Of a stretch of DNA of 64,000 bases, positions 11,601 through 23,100 are shown in pieces; positions within the stretch are counted from its first letter, which is position 1; each line of letters starts with the position of its first letter. The stretch comes from Cylindrodendrum hubeiense (taxonomy: Eukaryota; Ascomycota; Sordariomycetes; Hypocreales; Nectriaceae). The notes beneath the pieces are model-generated. The model searched no databases and was not told where the DNA came from. It saw only the letters and a list, made by a program, of their open reading frames with translations. Position numbers and translations under genes: made by a program. The stretch is from assembly GCA_014621425.1 (NCBI GenBank), contig JAANBB010000180.1, positions 1 through 64,000 on the forward strand. The letters are read 5' to 3'.

Positions 11601-12344
11601 ATACTCAAATGGTCCATTCTCGAGCCTCTGTATCGACACCCGACTTCTCGACTGGCATGGTATCACGGTGATATGACGGAAGGAGAGGAGGATTGTCACG
11701 GTGTGGGGGTGTCATCAGTGCACGGGATGGGCAGGTTGCCTGGTTTCTCGATTCTTGCGATTACTGCATGTCACGGTCGGTCATAGGGAAAGGAATGAAA
11801 AGACTTTGATGCCCCATCAGTACGGGCCTGAAACACCTGGATGACCTCGCCGGCTCGCCGTGAATTCTGAGACGGCTTTACGTGCACGCTCACCATGTCC
11901 AAGAATTGGTGTCCGACTGAGTCGATGGGGGGCTGCATTAGTACGGAACAAACCTCATGGCAGCATTCGTATCGAATCCATGTCACAACATTATCCGGGG
12001 CAATTGTTACACTTGAGATGTATTGACGTTTAGAAATACAAAACCAAAGTTTCTCGGGTGGCTGCCAGAGCACCTCGTGGCCGCACTCGGAGTTAAAGCG
12101 TGACATTCGGATGGATCATTTAGAATAGAGTCTAGAGGGAGCCCAACCAGAACGGCGATACCGCAGCAAGTCTTGTCCGTCCATGCCAACCAATGCAAGT
12201 AAAAACCAGCAAAATTTCCCCAAAAGCTAAACCAACGCCGTTGCATGAGAGCATTGCATAATTGCACCTTCTCCATCACGCGCGCACTAGTCCGTGGGAG
12301 GCTCGGACGGTGATGAGAGAAGGCTGCAATTCCTGACACCGTCT
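11601..12344. other. Convergent spacer, eL39 / Skp1 3' flanks
   Basis: The two genes end facing each other across about 740 bases. I see only 3' untranslated sequence and no supported gene or structured RNA. Confidence 0.6.
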
Positions 12345-13043
12345 TTAACGGTCCTCGGCCCACTCGTTCTCACGGCGGATCTGCTCCTCCTCCTCGGGAG
12401 TGAAGTCGTTGGTAATGTTAAACGTCTTTCGAATCTCCTCGGGGGACTTGCCCTTGATCATGTTGGCAACGGTCTTGCAGCCGACGTCGAGAAGGGGCTT
12501 AATGTCGAGGTAGTTGGAGGCCTGGTTGTTCATGGTTAGCAAAAGATGTCTTGTGGCAGGTGATGCACGGGGGAAGCATACAAGAATGATCTCGAAGAGC
12601 ATTTCCTGGTCAACCTGCATGAACTTCTGATCCCACTCCTCAATATCGGTCGTCTTCTTGCGGGCGTCAGACTCGTCGTCCTGGGCCTGGGGGGGATCGT
12701 TTCGGTGGTGCTCGCACCACTCGATGACCTTTCGGAGAACGGCCTCGTTAACCTAGGAGCAGTGAGTCAGCAAGGTCGGAGACATCAGGGGACGGTGGCA
12801 ACGTACGTTAGGGATGGGGATGGGGTTGTTGACGTTCATGAGCTCGTCGCCGACATCCTCCAGCATGTTCTTGATCAACATTGATCGCTCGGCAACGACG
12901 CGATCTGGGCACTCAGTTAGCAGTTGGACGAGGGAAGAGAAGAGGTGGTCCCGAGGACGCAGGATCGCAAGCTTACCGACTTCAATGATCGCACTGTCGT
13001 TGGAGGCCAGCCAGACCTTCTGGGCGGTGGTTCCGTCGGCCAT
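12345..13043 (-). CDS. skp1: Skp1/SconC, SCF ubiquitin ligase adaptor, 170 aa
   Basis: Skp1 links F-box proteins to cullin in SCF E3 ligases and acts in nucleus and cytoplasm. Four exons: 13043-12977, 12904-12807, 12752-12582 and 12521-12345. The N-terminal BTB/POZ fold starts [16 protein letters not shown], and the C-terminal F-box-binding helices contain [33 protein letters not shown] and the final ENEWAEDR, all near-invariant in the family. The acidic DDESDARKK linker sits between the two parts in exon 3. Exon 1 splits an Asp codon (G|AT). Although the frame is open further upstream, the family start MADxTT fixes the ATG at 13043. Length equals that of other fungal Skp1 proteins. Confidence 0.97.
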
Positions 13044-14841
13044 TTTGATGACTTGAAAGTATGGGTCTGTAAAGGGAGATATTGCGTCAGCGGTGAAGAC
13101 GATTCGCGATGATGAGTGCGAAGATGGACGTTTCGCGTGCGGTGTGATGGAGGTTGGAAGTTGGAGGTTAGAGGAAGGCGCCAGTTTCTGCGGGGTCCGC
13201 TGAGCGCTGAGCGCGGGGGCCAACCAACACGACGTACCAGAGTGAGTGGGCGCAGGGCTGCGCAGCGGATTGATGATGGAAGCCTGGCGTGGGAGAGGCG
13301 TGTCGTGCGATGTATTTATGCAACCACGAGTGAGATAGAGGCAGAGGAACTCTCGAACTGGCAACGGATTGGTTTCTCTTTAAATATCGCCCAAGTTATT
13401 GGGGAGAGGGTGAAGAATGAATAAAGCTTGCTCATCCGGGGAGAACTCTCGAGTTTTAAGTCAGCCGTGCAGTGGGGTTATTAATAAATGGCCGCTGCTG
13501 CCTTCGGGCCCTGGGGCGGCTTCGGTACATCAGCATTTGAACAAAGGCAGCGCATTGTTGCTCCCTCGCTGATCCGAGGGTACTGCATCACTGCCTGCCT
13601 GCCTGCCTGCCTGCGACCGCATCCTTCCTTTACCATGTCCCGTAAAATTAAACGTTCTTTGTCAAGCTTATTTGTGCTTCAGCATCCTCATGTTCAGACA
13701 TGCGATGTTCAGTGCAATGTGTTCTGCGCCTCAATACTTCCACATTCATAAGTCAACAGAACTGTCAGAGTATTTTGCGCCTCGGAATTGTTTCCTTGCC
13801 ATGTGAACAAAATTCAATCTTCCTGTCGGCGTGATCTGTGCCTAAAGCCGGGACACAAGAGTCATCGGGAGAACAAACGCGACGACCAACAACCAAATAT
13901 TAAACACTAGTCGTCCCACCTGGCAATCCCACAAGGCTGCGGTCTCCAGTCCCGCTTCCAGGCCGCAGTCAGGCGAGGCTGACAAAGAGGTGAGGAGAAG
14001 CGCCATGTCCAGTGACATTGACGAAAGCAGCCTGGCTGAGCCTTGCCAGCTAGGTATGGGCTAACTAAGTGGTTGGTAACAAGGGAAGGTGAGGAAAAGT
14101 CCACCTGAGACTTCGGATAAGCTCACCTTGTCATCCACCTAGCAAGGGTAGGTGAGTAAAACAGGTAAATTGCCTCCGGCCTGGCGCTACCCTGAGGCCC
14201 CGATTCATGACATTCTGGTAGATTCTGGATGGATACCATAGGCGGAAACGACCATATGTACGGAGCACACAGTCGTGTTAGCAGGTAGAATATTGAGCAC
14301 GGTACGACTCCATTCACTGCAATGGCAAGTGGTCAAGCCGGGTGGCCTTTGTCGGTCTCAAATAGCTTCGTACAGCCAGGAGACTTGCGACAGTGTAGTG
14401 TGCATTCACGGCGACATTGCATGTCTACGGGGTAGAGTCGTGCTTCCACAAACAGTACAGGCAAGCATTGACGGGAATTCTCTGGGCGGAGATTCGTGGG
14501 GGTATCGCCCTCGTCGCGCGATGACCCAAGACATTGCAATGGGCAATGGAGGACATGCTGGCCTCGTCGGACGTGGGGTTTCATTACGAGGGCGGCAAGT
14601 TTGTTGGGGAAAACGATCAATGAATCAGCCCTGCAAACCCTTGTGTCTGGCAGACCATGATATGGCCCCGCCGTCAGAGCATGTCGGATGCTGCCATGCT
14701 GGATGCTTGATGCTGGAATGCCCCGGCGAGATCCTCTGGGACATGGCGGATGGTAGATAGGCCTGTCTCAATTGAGAGCAGCGACAACGCAAGCATCGTC
14801 AGATGTCTCCCCCGCCCCCATCCTTGATCTCCATCAAAGGA

Positions 14842-14881
14842 GGGTCGAAATGGCTTGAAATGGGTCGAAATGGGTCGAAAT
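14842..14881. repeat. 10-bp tandem repeat, 4 copies
   Basis: Units of gggtcgaaat at 14842-14851, 14862-14871 and 14872-14881, with one diverged unit (ggcttgaaat) between. Spacer of no known role. Confidence 0.85.
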
Positions 14882-16162
14882 GGGGTCGAGGGAGACTCAG
14901 CCTCCTTGCTCGGCCGAGTCCCACAAAGGCGGTCTCTGTGTGCGTCCTCTAGCAGCTACGGGCGTTCCTCTGGCGTGCACTGGAATCATGATTGACGGGC
15001 CAAATCGTCCAACAAAGGCGGTGATGGCATCCCAGATAAGCATCGGCATGCAGGGCATGGAAGCATGGAGCGGGCAGCGGGAGCGGCATCGACAACCACG
15101 CCGCGCGCCTCGCCCCAACGGTGCGACAGGGGCAGTCGTATTATCCGGGAGAAAAAGGGAAGGTCTCGTTCTCGCAATCGTACTTGCGTGCAGCAAGCCT
15201 CCCCCCCGACCGCCTCGGAGCGGTGGATGACTGGTGGGTTGAATGCAGAACACTTGGACGTTCGGAGCGCGGACTCCCGCTGTGCAGAGGAAATCGGGTG
15301 ATGCCATGGCTGTGCGCTGGGCGGCAGAATAGGAGGCCAACACGTGTTTGCAGGGAGGTTCAAGAACAGGCCATGGGGATTCGAATTGTCCAAGATTACC
15401 ACCGGTCTGGGAACTACCTGGTTTGCTGCTGGTGGGGTGCGTATCAGTGGCCGCCGAGCTGAGATCGTCGCCGAGGGCGGTTTAGCGCCAACGGCTCTAG
15501 CAGTATCCAGCAGGGCATTAGGGGGGCCTCCCGGGTGGGCTACTGGATTCCAGCGCCCTCCTTTGTAGTATGTAGGGGGGGTAGGTGGCCATCTGGTAGG
15601 TGCTGAGCGGCGCTTGGGAGTGCTGGGGAGTGCTGGGGAGGCGCTGGAGAGTGCTGGGGGGCAGGCCAAGCACTGGAAATCAGGCTAGCCAAGGCCTTCT
15701 AGCGGCCCTCTGTGGCGGATTCGACAAGGGAAGAATGGAGAATCGGGGGGAACGGCGTCTCCATCCGTAGTTCCGCACATCCCGGGCGCCGGCGCTGGCT
15801 CCCACTGGACGGGTGCGGCCCCTGGGGCGGCTGGCAGCTCCTGGCCCCCCCTGTGCGTCAACTGTCTGACCCTGGACGCTGGGTCTTGGTTTGGGCGTCG
15901 CTGCACACGGCAGCCGGCAGTGGTGTGTGTCTGTGTGCGGACGAGCCCCAAAAACCCATTGATCCTCCCCTCCCAACGGGAATCATACACCCTGCTCCCC
16001 TCTGCTACCTCGTGCTCCCCTCCGCCATCTTTTCTTCTTTGTTTTTCTCCTTATCTACCTGACCTTTCGAGCGCGCTGTTGCTGCACCTAATACGTTACT
16101 TTGTCGCTTCTCTTCCCTCGCCCAGCTCGAGCCCACCACCGACAGCTTATAGCTTACGTATC

Positions 16163-16198
16163 GACTCCCACTCCGACTCCCACTCCGACTCCTACTCC
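16163..16198. repeat. 12-bp tandem repeat upstream of Smp3
   Basis: Units of gactcccactcc at 16163-16174 and 16175-16186 and gactcctactcc at 16187-16198, in the CT-rich probable leader of the mannosyltransferase gene. Confidence 0.85.
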
Positions 16199-16443
16199 GA
16201 CTCCCTGGCGCGCCACGTCTCCAACACCCAGGGAAGCTCCAACCGCCCCCCGTCGAACGCTACCTCCCGCCGTCCGCCCTCGCACACACGCACCCTCGAT
16301 CGTCTTGCAACTTGCGCAGGGTAACCGGGACCTGGCTCTCCGTCATCCTCGTTGGTGCAGTTGCAGTTGCATATGCCAGATGCCGTTGCGACCTGCTTCT
16401 AGGCCCATGCTCGCACCGCCAGCTTCTTTCTGCTAGACAAATT

Positions 16444-18299
16444 ATGTGGCGGCGCACATATCTTTTCCTCATCCTCATCCGGCTGTGGTTTGCGTTATCA
16501 CCCAGCTATCTTCACCCCGACGAAAACTTCCAAGGCCCCGAGGTCATTGCGGGTACGCTCTTTCTCTCTTCCTGCGCTTGGTCGTGTTGCGGCGACCGAG
16601 CTCCTTGCTTTCGCCAAGATAGCTCCCCTCCTCGGAGAATGCGCTTCGTCAGCTTGCGCGGCCGTTGATCCTTACCAAGAGCGTTTGCTAATCATGCGAT
16701 TCCTCCCAACAGGCCAAATCTTCAGCTACCCAGTCCGACACACCTGGGAATTCACGAGCGATAACCCCATCCGAAGCGTCTTCCCACTATGGCCCGTCTA
16801 CGGTCTCCCCATGCTCCTGCTCCGATGGCTATGGATCGGTAACGGAAAAGATGGCGAGATTCCCCCGATCGCCGTATTCTGGACCCTGCGTGTCCTCATG
16901 TTTCTCATCAGCTTCGTTTTGGAAGATTGGGCACTTCACGAGTTGATCCAGTCACCCAGGCACCGCCGCGTCGCTGTCCTGCTGGTCGCTTCTTCCTACG
17001 TGACTTGGACATACCAGACACATACCTTCTCCAATTCGGTGGAAACACTGGTGGTTGCGTGGAGTCTGGTCCTGATTCAGCGTCTCGCTGATGCACGGGT
17101 TCGTGTGCTCTCAAAATTTAGTCCTCGAGTACAAGTCAGCTGATAAAAACCAACACGCAGCAACGATCATGTGTCCTATCCTCCACCATTCTTGGAATAG
17201 TCGCCGTCTTCGGTGTATTCAACCGAATCACTTTTCCGGCATTTCTCTTCGTCCCTGGCCTTCGGTTGATCCCCGTCTTCTGGAAAAGGTGAGACTCGCC
17301 CCATGAACTTGTCGTGTGAGCGTCACCGCTAACCGCCATAGGCCCGCATCTTTTGCAGCCCTGGTTTTGGCTGCCCTTACGACTTCAGTAATTGCCATTG
17401 CGCTGGATACCGCATTCTACCTCACTGAGCCCGTTACCTGGGCCGGCCTAATCAACAACCCCGTAATCACACCTCTCAACAACCTCGTTTACAACTCCGC
17501 GACCGAAAACCTAGCCCAGCATGGCCTCCATCCGTGGTACCAGCACCTGGTCGCCAATTTGCCACTACTGCTAGGTCCCGCGGCCGCACTACTTGTCTTC
17601 AAGCCCGACTTCTCTCTACGGTTTTATTCGGCGATTTCGGGCCTCCTTGTCCTATCAGCCTTCCAGCATCAAGAGGCGAGGTTCCTTCTACCAACCGTTC
17701 CTCTGTTGCTATCGTCTATCCATATGCCGAAGAACAAGATCGTGTTTCGCATTTGGATAGCCGCTTGGATTATTTTCAATCTCTTCCTGGGCCTGATGAT
17801 GGGCATCTACCACCAGGGAGGTGTTGTACCGGGACAGGTATTCCTGAGCCAGCAACCAGACGCGACCGAGGCCATTTGGTGGAAGACATATACCCCCCCA
17901 ATTTGGCTACTTAACGGCAAGAACGAGGTACTTACAACGAGAGACGTGATGGGCATGAAGGGGGATGCGCTGCTCGAGCAGCTATCCCAGCTTGCGACCT
18001 GTGATACCCCCGCAGATCGACGGAGCCAGGAGTATTTGAAGGAGAAGAACGGCACGTATCTGATGGCCCCGGCGTCAGCAACGTGGCTCGATCCTTATCT
18101 CCCAAATAAGGGATTGGATGGACTACGATTTAGGGAAGTTTGGCGTTATCGGCAACACTTGAATCTGGATGACTTGGACTTTGAGGACGATGGCGTTTGG
18201 AACACTCTATCAAGAGTAGTTGGGCGGCGGGGTCTGGTTGCTTGGCGGGTCACCAAAAGCTGCCCGAACTGGCACGGGGGACAGAGCATGCGCAAATAG
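16444..18299 (+). CDS. smp3: GPI mannosyltransferase 4 (Smp3/PIG-Z, GT22), 526 aa
   Basis: Smp3 adds the fourth, side-branching mannose to the GPI core in the ER lumen, using dolichol-phosphate mannose. Exons: 16444-16552, 16713-17098 (donor GTTCGT; a GTGCTC donor at 17105 is an alternative adding two residues), 17161-17288 and 17342-18299. With these ends the sum is 1581 nt. The protein is a multi-spanning membrane protein. The first lumenal loop carries the GT22 motif HPDE (24-27) in [11 protein letters not shown], and HQEARFLLP, the second family signature, lies in exon 4. [12 protein letters not shown] in exon 3 is also typical. The C-terminal part after the membrane region is hydrophilic. 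Identification is firm; only the exon 2 donor is uncertain. Confidence 0.93.
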
Positions 18300-18907
18300 A
18301 CTTAATTAATGACGACCTCCATTTTTTCTTGGGGCGGCCCATGAATGCATTGCGTTCCCCACCCACTCATTGCTTTTGTTGCTGAAGCCTGTGTTATGTG
18401 TCACCCCCGGCCAAATTATATTGCCAAAGGTCTCACCCTTGCCCAAGTTCTCATTTCCCCGCGAATTGCCCATGTTCTTTCCTGTTCCATGAGTGCCTGC
18501 ACAAGCCAGGTTACGCATTACTCAGTGTGGAGACGGAAGCCAGCCTAATTCTCCAGTTATATCCTATCCCCTGCTTCGCTTCGCGCGAGGATAAGCCCAG
18601 GGCATGGTAGCGGCTTGTTACATCGCCGGTCGGCGATTCCGTAGTTTGTGCCTCTGGTTTATGCGTTCTGCCACGACCCGCTGTGTTGCGTCCCATTTTG
18701 TACACACGAACACAAGCACGTTTACCTCATCACCGCCTGTTGTCACATTCATAGGACTTTTACGAATGGCATTTCACTTGGGACATAGAGACCATGTAAT
18801 ATTGCCTGATTGTGTTTATTTTTGTCACCGTGACCCGATATCTTTGCTGGTTCCCGCATTTCAGCAGACAGAATCCTCCAGACTAGGCCAAGATCCCAAA
18901 AATGCAC
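18300..18907. other. Convergent spacer, Smp3 / uL1
   Basis: About 600 bases of 3' flanking sequence. I see no gene. Confidence 0.6.
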
Positions 18908-19812
18908 TTAGTACAGACGCTTGGGGGGAGACATGGTAGCCTTGATGGTCAGGCTACCAACGTTCTGCCAGCCCTTCTTGAGGAGGGAGACAAGGTAGTT
19001 GATGGCCAGCATGATGTTACCAATGAGCTGCTCCTGGGGCATCTCGACGTTGCCGACAGCGACACCCATGCAGAGAACCTTCTTGAGCTGGAACTTGATG
19101 GTGGACTTGACGTCGTTGATCCTGGCAGTAAGGTCGTCGGAGTGGGAGACCGGGGTGGGGAACTTGCCGGCTGCGATAGAGTTAGCTATGTAGATTTTGA
19201 TAATTTGGGCTGAATGTCTTACCCTTGGACAGACCGGGTCCGAGGAGACGAGGAATCTGCTTGATGAGAGCCTCGGAAGCGACAAAGGCATCGTACTTGC
19301 GGGCAAGCTTCTTGATGAGCTTCTTGTTCCTGTTGACTGGTCAATATTTATTCATCAATTCGTGTGGGTTTCAAAGAGCCTTACTTGTTCAGCTTCTTCA
19401 AGTCATCAGCGGACATGGCGTCGACACCACCGTGCTTGGCACGATCGATATCGTGCTGGTCACCGAGAATGCTATTACTCCAGTCAGTACTGTTTGTCTT
19501 GTAGGCCGGCTTTTCTTCCTATCGTACCAGATGGCCATGTTGGGGCGGGGGATCGCGGGCAGCTTGATGGTGCCAGAGAAACGCTTGTCACGCTGAGGGT
19601 CATAGTTCTTCAGGCCGATTTGGAGCTCGACGGTCTCGAGGAAGTTGCGCTTCTTGGTCTCGTTGGAGTACTCCAAGAGCTCAGCGACTTGCGTCCGGAC
19701 ATTAGCTGTATCGCAGTTAGCACAAGAATATTCGCGGCGGCGACGGCATTGAGGCTCTAGAGAATAGAGGGCGCTGTCCAGGGGTAATCGTACCGACTGT
19801 GATCTTCGACAT
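18908..19812 (-). CDS. rpl10a: 60S ribosomal protein uL1 (L10a), 217 aa
   Basis: uL1 forms the mobile L1 stalk that handles deacylated tRNA at the E site. Five exons: 19812-19794, 19705-19528, 19471-19385, 19329-19223 and 19170-18908. The protein runs from [20 protein letters not shown] through [34 protein letters not shown] and [13 protein letters not shown] to the end [13 protein letters not shown], which is the expected full-length family sequence. Intron 2 breaks the Cys codon of ICILGDQ, and the other junctions were fixed the same way. It is head-to-head with the Trm732-like gene, with 378 bases between start codons. Confidence 0.97.
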
Positions 19813-20190
19813 CTTGACAGTCTCCCAATAGATTTCACTAGGATCTAATGGTGGTCAGGAGCGTGTCTGTTGTTGAGGTTCAAATTCAGGCGGAATTTCA
19901 AGAATTTGCTAAAATCCAAATTCTACGGGTGTGGGACTCGGTAGTGGGGCACTGCGGGAGGGCAAACTTTTCTCACGGGACTTGACACGTGATGTGGGTC
20001 CTCGGAGCTTCTTGTCGCAAAAGCCTATCACGCCGTGGAGCTGGATCACCTGGAAGGTCGACAACAGCATTAGATAAAGAGGAAATCTCTTTGATCATAG
20101 TGGGCTGGATCTTATAGTCTGCCACTGCTCTTTCAGGGAGGTGTTAAAACAACGGGTTCGCCCACTTCAACCGGGAAATCCGACATCATA
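19813..20190. promoter_or_regulatory. Bidirectional promoter, uL1 / Trm732-like
   Basis: The 378-bp interval separates two divergent translation-related genes. A CACGTG E-box sits at 19986-19991 (context TGACACGTGAT), near the middle. Joint control is an inference from the geometry. Confidence 0.55.
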
Positions 20191-23100
20191 ATGCGGGACA
20201 ACGCCCAGCAAGTTGACGACTTAATCGCCAACTCCAATCACATCTCAAAATGGGTCGAGGAGCAGCCGACTGAGAGCCAGGCCAGGTGCGCATTTCTTCC
20301 CATAATTCCCAGTTGTGTATTCTAAAAAGACGTAATAGTTGGCTCGAGTCAATCTTTACACAACTCCTTGAGAATGCCGCACAACCCAAATCAGCTTCTG
20401 GAAACTCCTGCGTAAAACTTTGTGGCTTCGTGGAACAGTCCTCGAAGTCAAGTTCGCAAGTCCTTCGAGTGTGGGCATTTGCCAGAGATGTTACTCTAAG
20501 GCTCTTCAATTTCTACATCGAGTGGAATGAATCAGACAACCACCGCTCGATGAGACTAGTCCTGGATTTGCTACCCCGGCTCATCAAGAGGAACCCAGAT
20601 GAGGAAGTTTCGCAATCTACTAAGGGATCTATCTTGGACAATCTTATCTCTATCGTTACAGGAATGTCAGCCAAGCCCTTGGCCAAGTCTGCGATCAAAG
20701 CTCTGGATCATCTCCTGACTAAGGATGTTGTCTCTGTTGAAGAGATATATTCAAGTTATGTGACCCTTCATCAAAAAGAAATGTCAGACGACAAGCTTGA
20801 AGTGTGGAAGGCCTTCTTCTTCGAGCTATTTCACTGGATGAGATTACACTTTGTTTGCCCAGTTGCCGGGAGATTCATCGTTGTCTTATATCGTGCTTTG
20901 CGCCGGCAGACATCTGATAAACCAGCGGATCTAACTATCGAGATATGGCACCAATGGTTGCTAGAGGCGCTGGCCGAGGAGTCATCCATCCTGGAGCCAG
21001 TCAAGAACTACATCTTTCTTTCTCTCTTTAAGGCTGATAAGTCGGAAGCTTTGCTGTTTCTCAGAAGGATGAATAATTACGAAACCGTCTCAGCAAGTAC
21101 TGGTTTAGACTTAGACATCCCGGCACTCTTACAACTCGCTGCTCTGGAGACTGGAAAGAAGGTCGGGTTAGTGGAAGAACCAGGTAAAGTTCTCCGCTAG
21201 TGATCCAAGATGATTGCTAATGATAGTAGCTTTGAGTGGTGACGGCAAGCCGAACGGTGAAGAGTCATCCATTGTCCTTGATGAAAAGGTACTAGAAAGT
21301 GTTCTGGCTCACCCATCGCATGAAGTCCGATCCTTTGCCTTCTCCCTTCTAGTCAGTTCTCCTTTAACCACGCGACCATATTCTTCTAAGGCGCTGGACC
21401 TGCTACGGAAGCACATGGTGGCCTTCTTCGCCGAGTCGGATGCCAAGTTCCGGAACGATATCTCTAGCAAAGCCCGAGACATGTTCAAGAGAGTGAGAGG
21501 TGCCATCTTCGTGCTAAAGCGAAGCATACCCCGAGCTGTTGTACAAGCCCAGAAGGATAATGAGGCACAAGGCACTTCTGCGAGCAAGCCAAACACCGTC
21601 ATTTATCGTGCCAACTTGATATCCCTACCGGAAGCGCAGCTCGTTGAATACTTGGACTATCATGAGAAATTCCTATTCTGGTACATCGGGTTTCTGTGTA
21701 GCGAATTAACCCCAACTGCCTCGTATCAGCGACACATTGCGTCTCTAAAGGCCGTCAAGTTCATGCTTCGTATGGAAGGAGAACAGTCAAAGACATGGGA
21801 AACATCTGATGATCAACGCCTCTTCTTCGATCGATTTGACGGCACCTGGCTGCGGGCCCTGTCTGACTTGGTCATGGATCCCTTTGACGATGTTCGAGAG
21901 CATTCAGCTTCTGTACTGAGGCAGATCTTCTCTGATAAGCGACACCAGGGCTTCACTCTGATGTCAACAGGAGGCAAGATCAACGCATCCGAAGAACTTG
22001 CGGAGCTTCTACGAAGAGCAGAGAAACTAGCGCGGCGAACAGCCCGAGCAGACCACTCCGATGGTGTTGCCAGAGCTTGTCAACTTCTCTACAGATTTTC
22101 AGATGGCGAACAAAATCGACTTTCTCTTTTGGCGACCCTGATCGGCGGGCTCGAGACGAAGCTGTCGGTGGCTGAGAAAGATCTCGGGCGAGCAGTTTTA
22201 GAAGCACCAGTCCACGGCGACTTTTCTTCTTTGTGCTATACCTGGCAGGTAGTATCGGAGTTGCAGTTTTCTGAAAGCGAGTTGCAGTCTGTTCAAAGTC
22301 TTCAGGACCGACTTGTGATATGCATTGAGCGGGTGTGGGTGGCCGTCCGAGACATTCTTTGTGACGACTCACCAGAAGGCCATCTGCCTCAAGACTTAGA
22401 AGAAGTCGATGGGTTGGACACCAAAGACATTCTAAGTTACAGCTTCCGGGCAGTCCATGAAGCCAGGTAAGCCTTAATTATCTTTCAATCCGGTTATTCT
22501 TCGTTAACGGTAGTCACAGCAATCTTATGCGGACTCTGGTTCTTTCCATAAAGCAGCGGTCCACCACGGGAAAGATTTACCCATCTAGAGAGGCATATGA
22601 GCGGATAAGCAATCTATCTTTTACCCAGCTATCAACCTTGAGACACCGAGGCGCTTTTGCAACTGTATCCCTAACCTTCGCGACTTGCTGTCAGCTCGCC
22701 AAGCACCTTGATCAAGAAACTGATGGTCAACGGCCAACCATGCTTGAACAATGCTACAACGGAACAATGGATACCATCTTCGCCCAAGTTTCGACGACTC
22801 GAAGATCTGCCGGAATCCCTGCCATGATAACCGGCGTGCTCTCTGCCAATGCATCAAGTCCTTCCTTCGAGCATGTAATGACAAAGCTAATGGAAATCGC
22901 CAGCTTTGAAGCCCGCGCCTCTGAAACTGATGGTACCAACCTCCCTCAGGTGCACGCCTACAACTGCCTAAAGGATATTTTCAAGAGCTCTTACCTCACT
23001 GCTGTTGGAAACAAATCCGAGAAGTACTTGTTGCAGTGTCTTGAGCTGGCCGCGAACGGCCTCAAATCAGAACTTTGGGCCATTCGAAACTGCGGGCTGA

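Larger units (their letters stand above)
13044..16443. other. Long divergent intergenic region, Skp1 / Smp3
   Basis: About 3.4 kb with promoters of Skp1 (left) and Smp3 (right). No ORF has recognisable family features; the longest open frames (161 and 227 codons near 14.3-15.7 kb) are proline/arginine-rich frames without homology. Repeats: cctg units near 13589-13613, a 10-bp repeat at 14842-14881, agtgctgggg units near 15618-15660, and a 12-bp repeat at 16163-16198. The last 400 bases are CT-rich, like a fungal leader. Confidence 0.6.

Noticed and set aside
13589..13613. CCTG repeats and other microsatellites as a CRISPR-like array
   Set aside because: Simple tandem repeats without unique spacers; the DNA is eukaryotic.
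14986..15669. 227-codon minus-strand open frame
   Set aside because: Low-complexity Pro/Arg/Ser translation with no family features; overlaps repeats on both strands.
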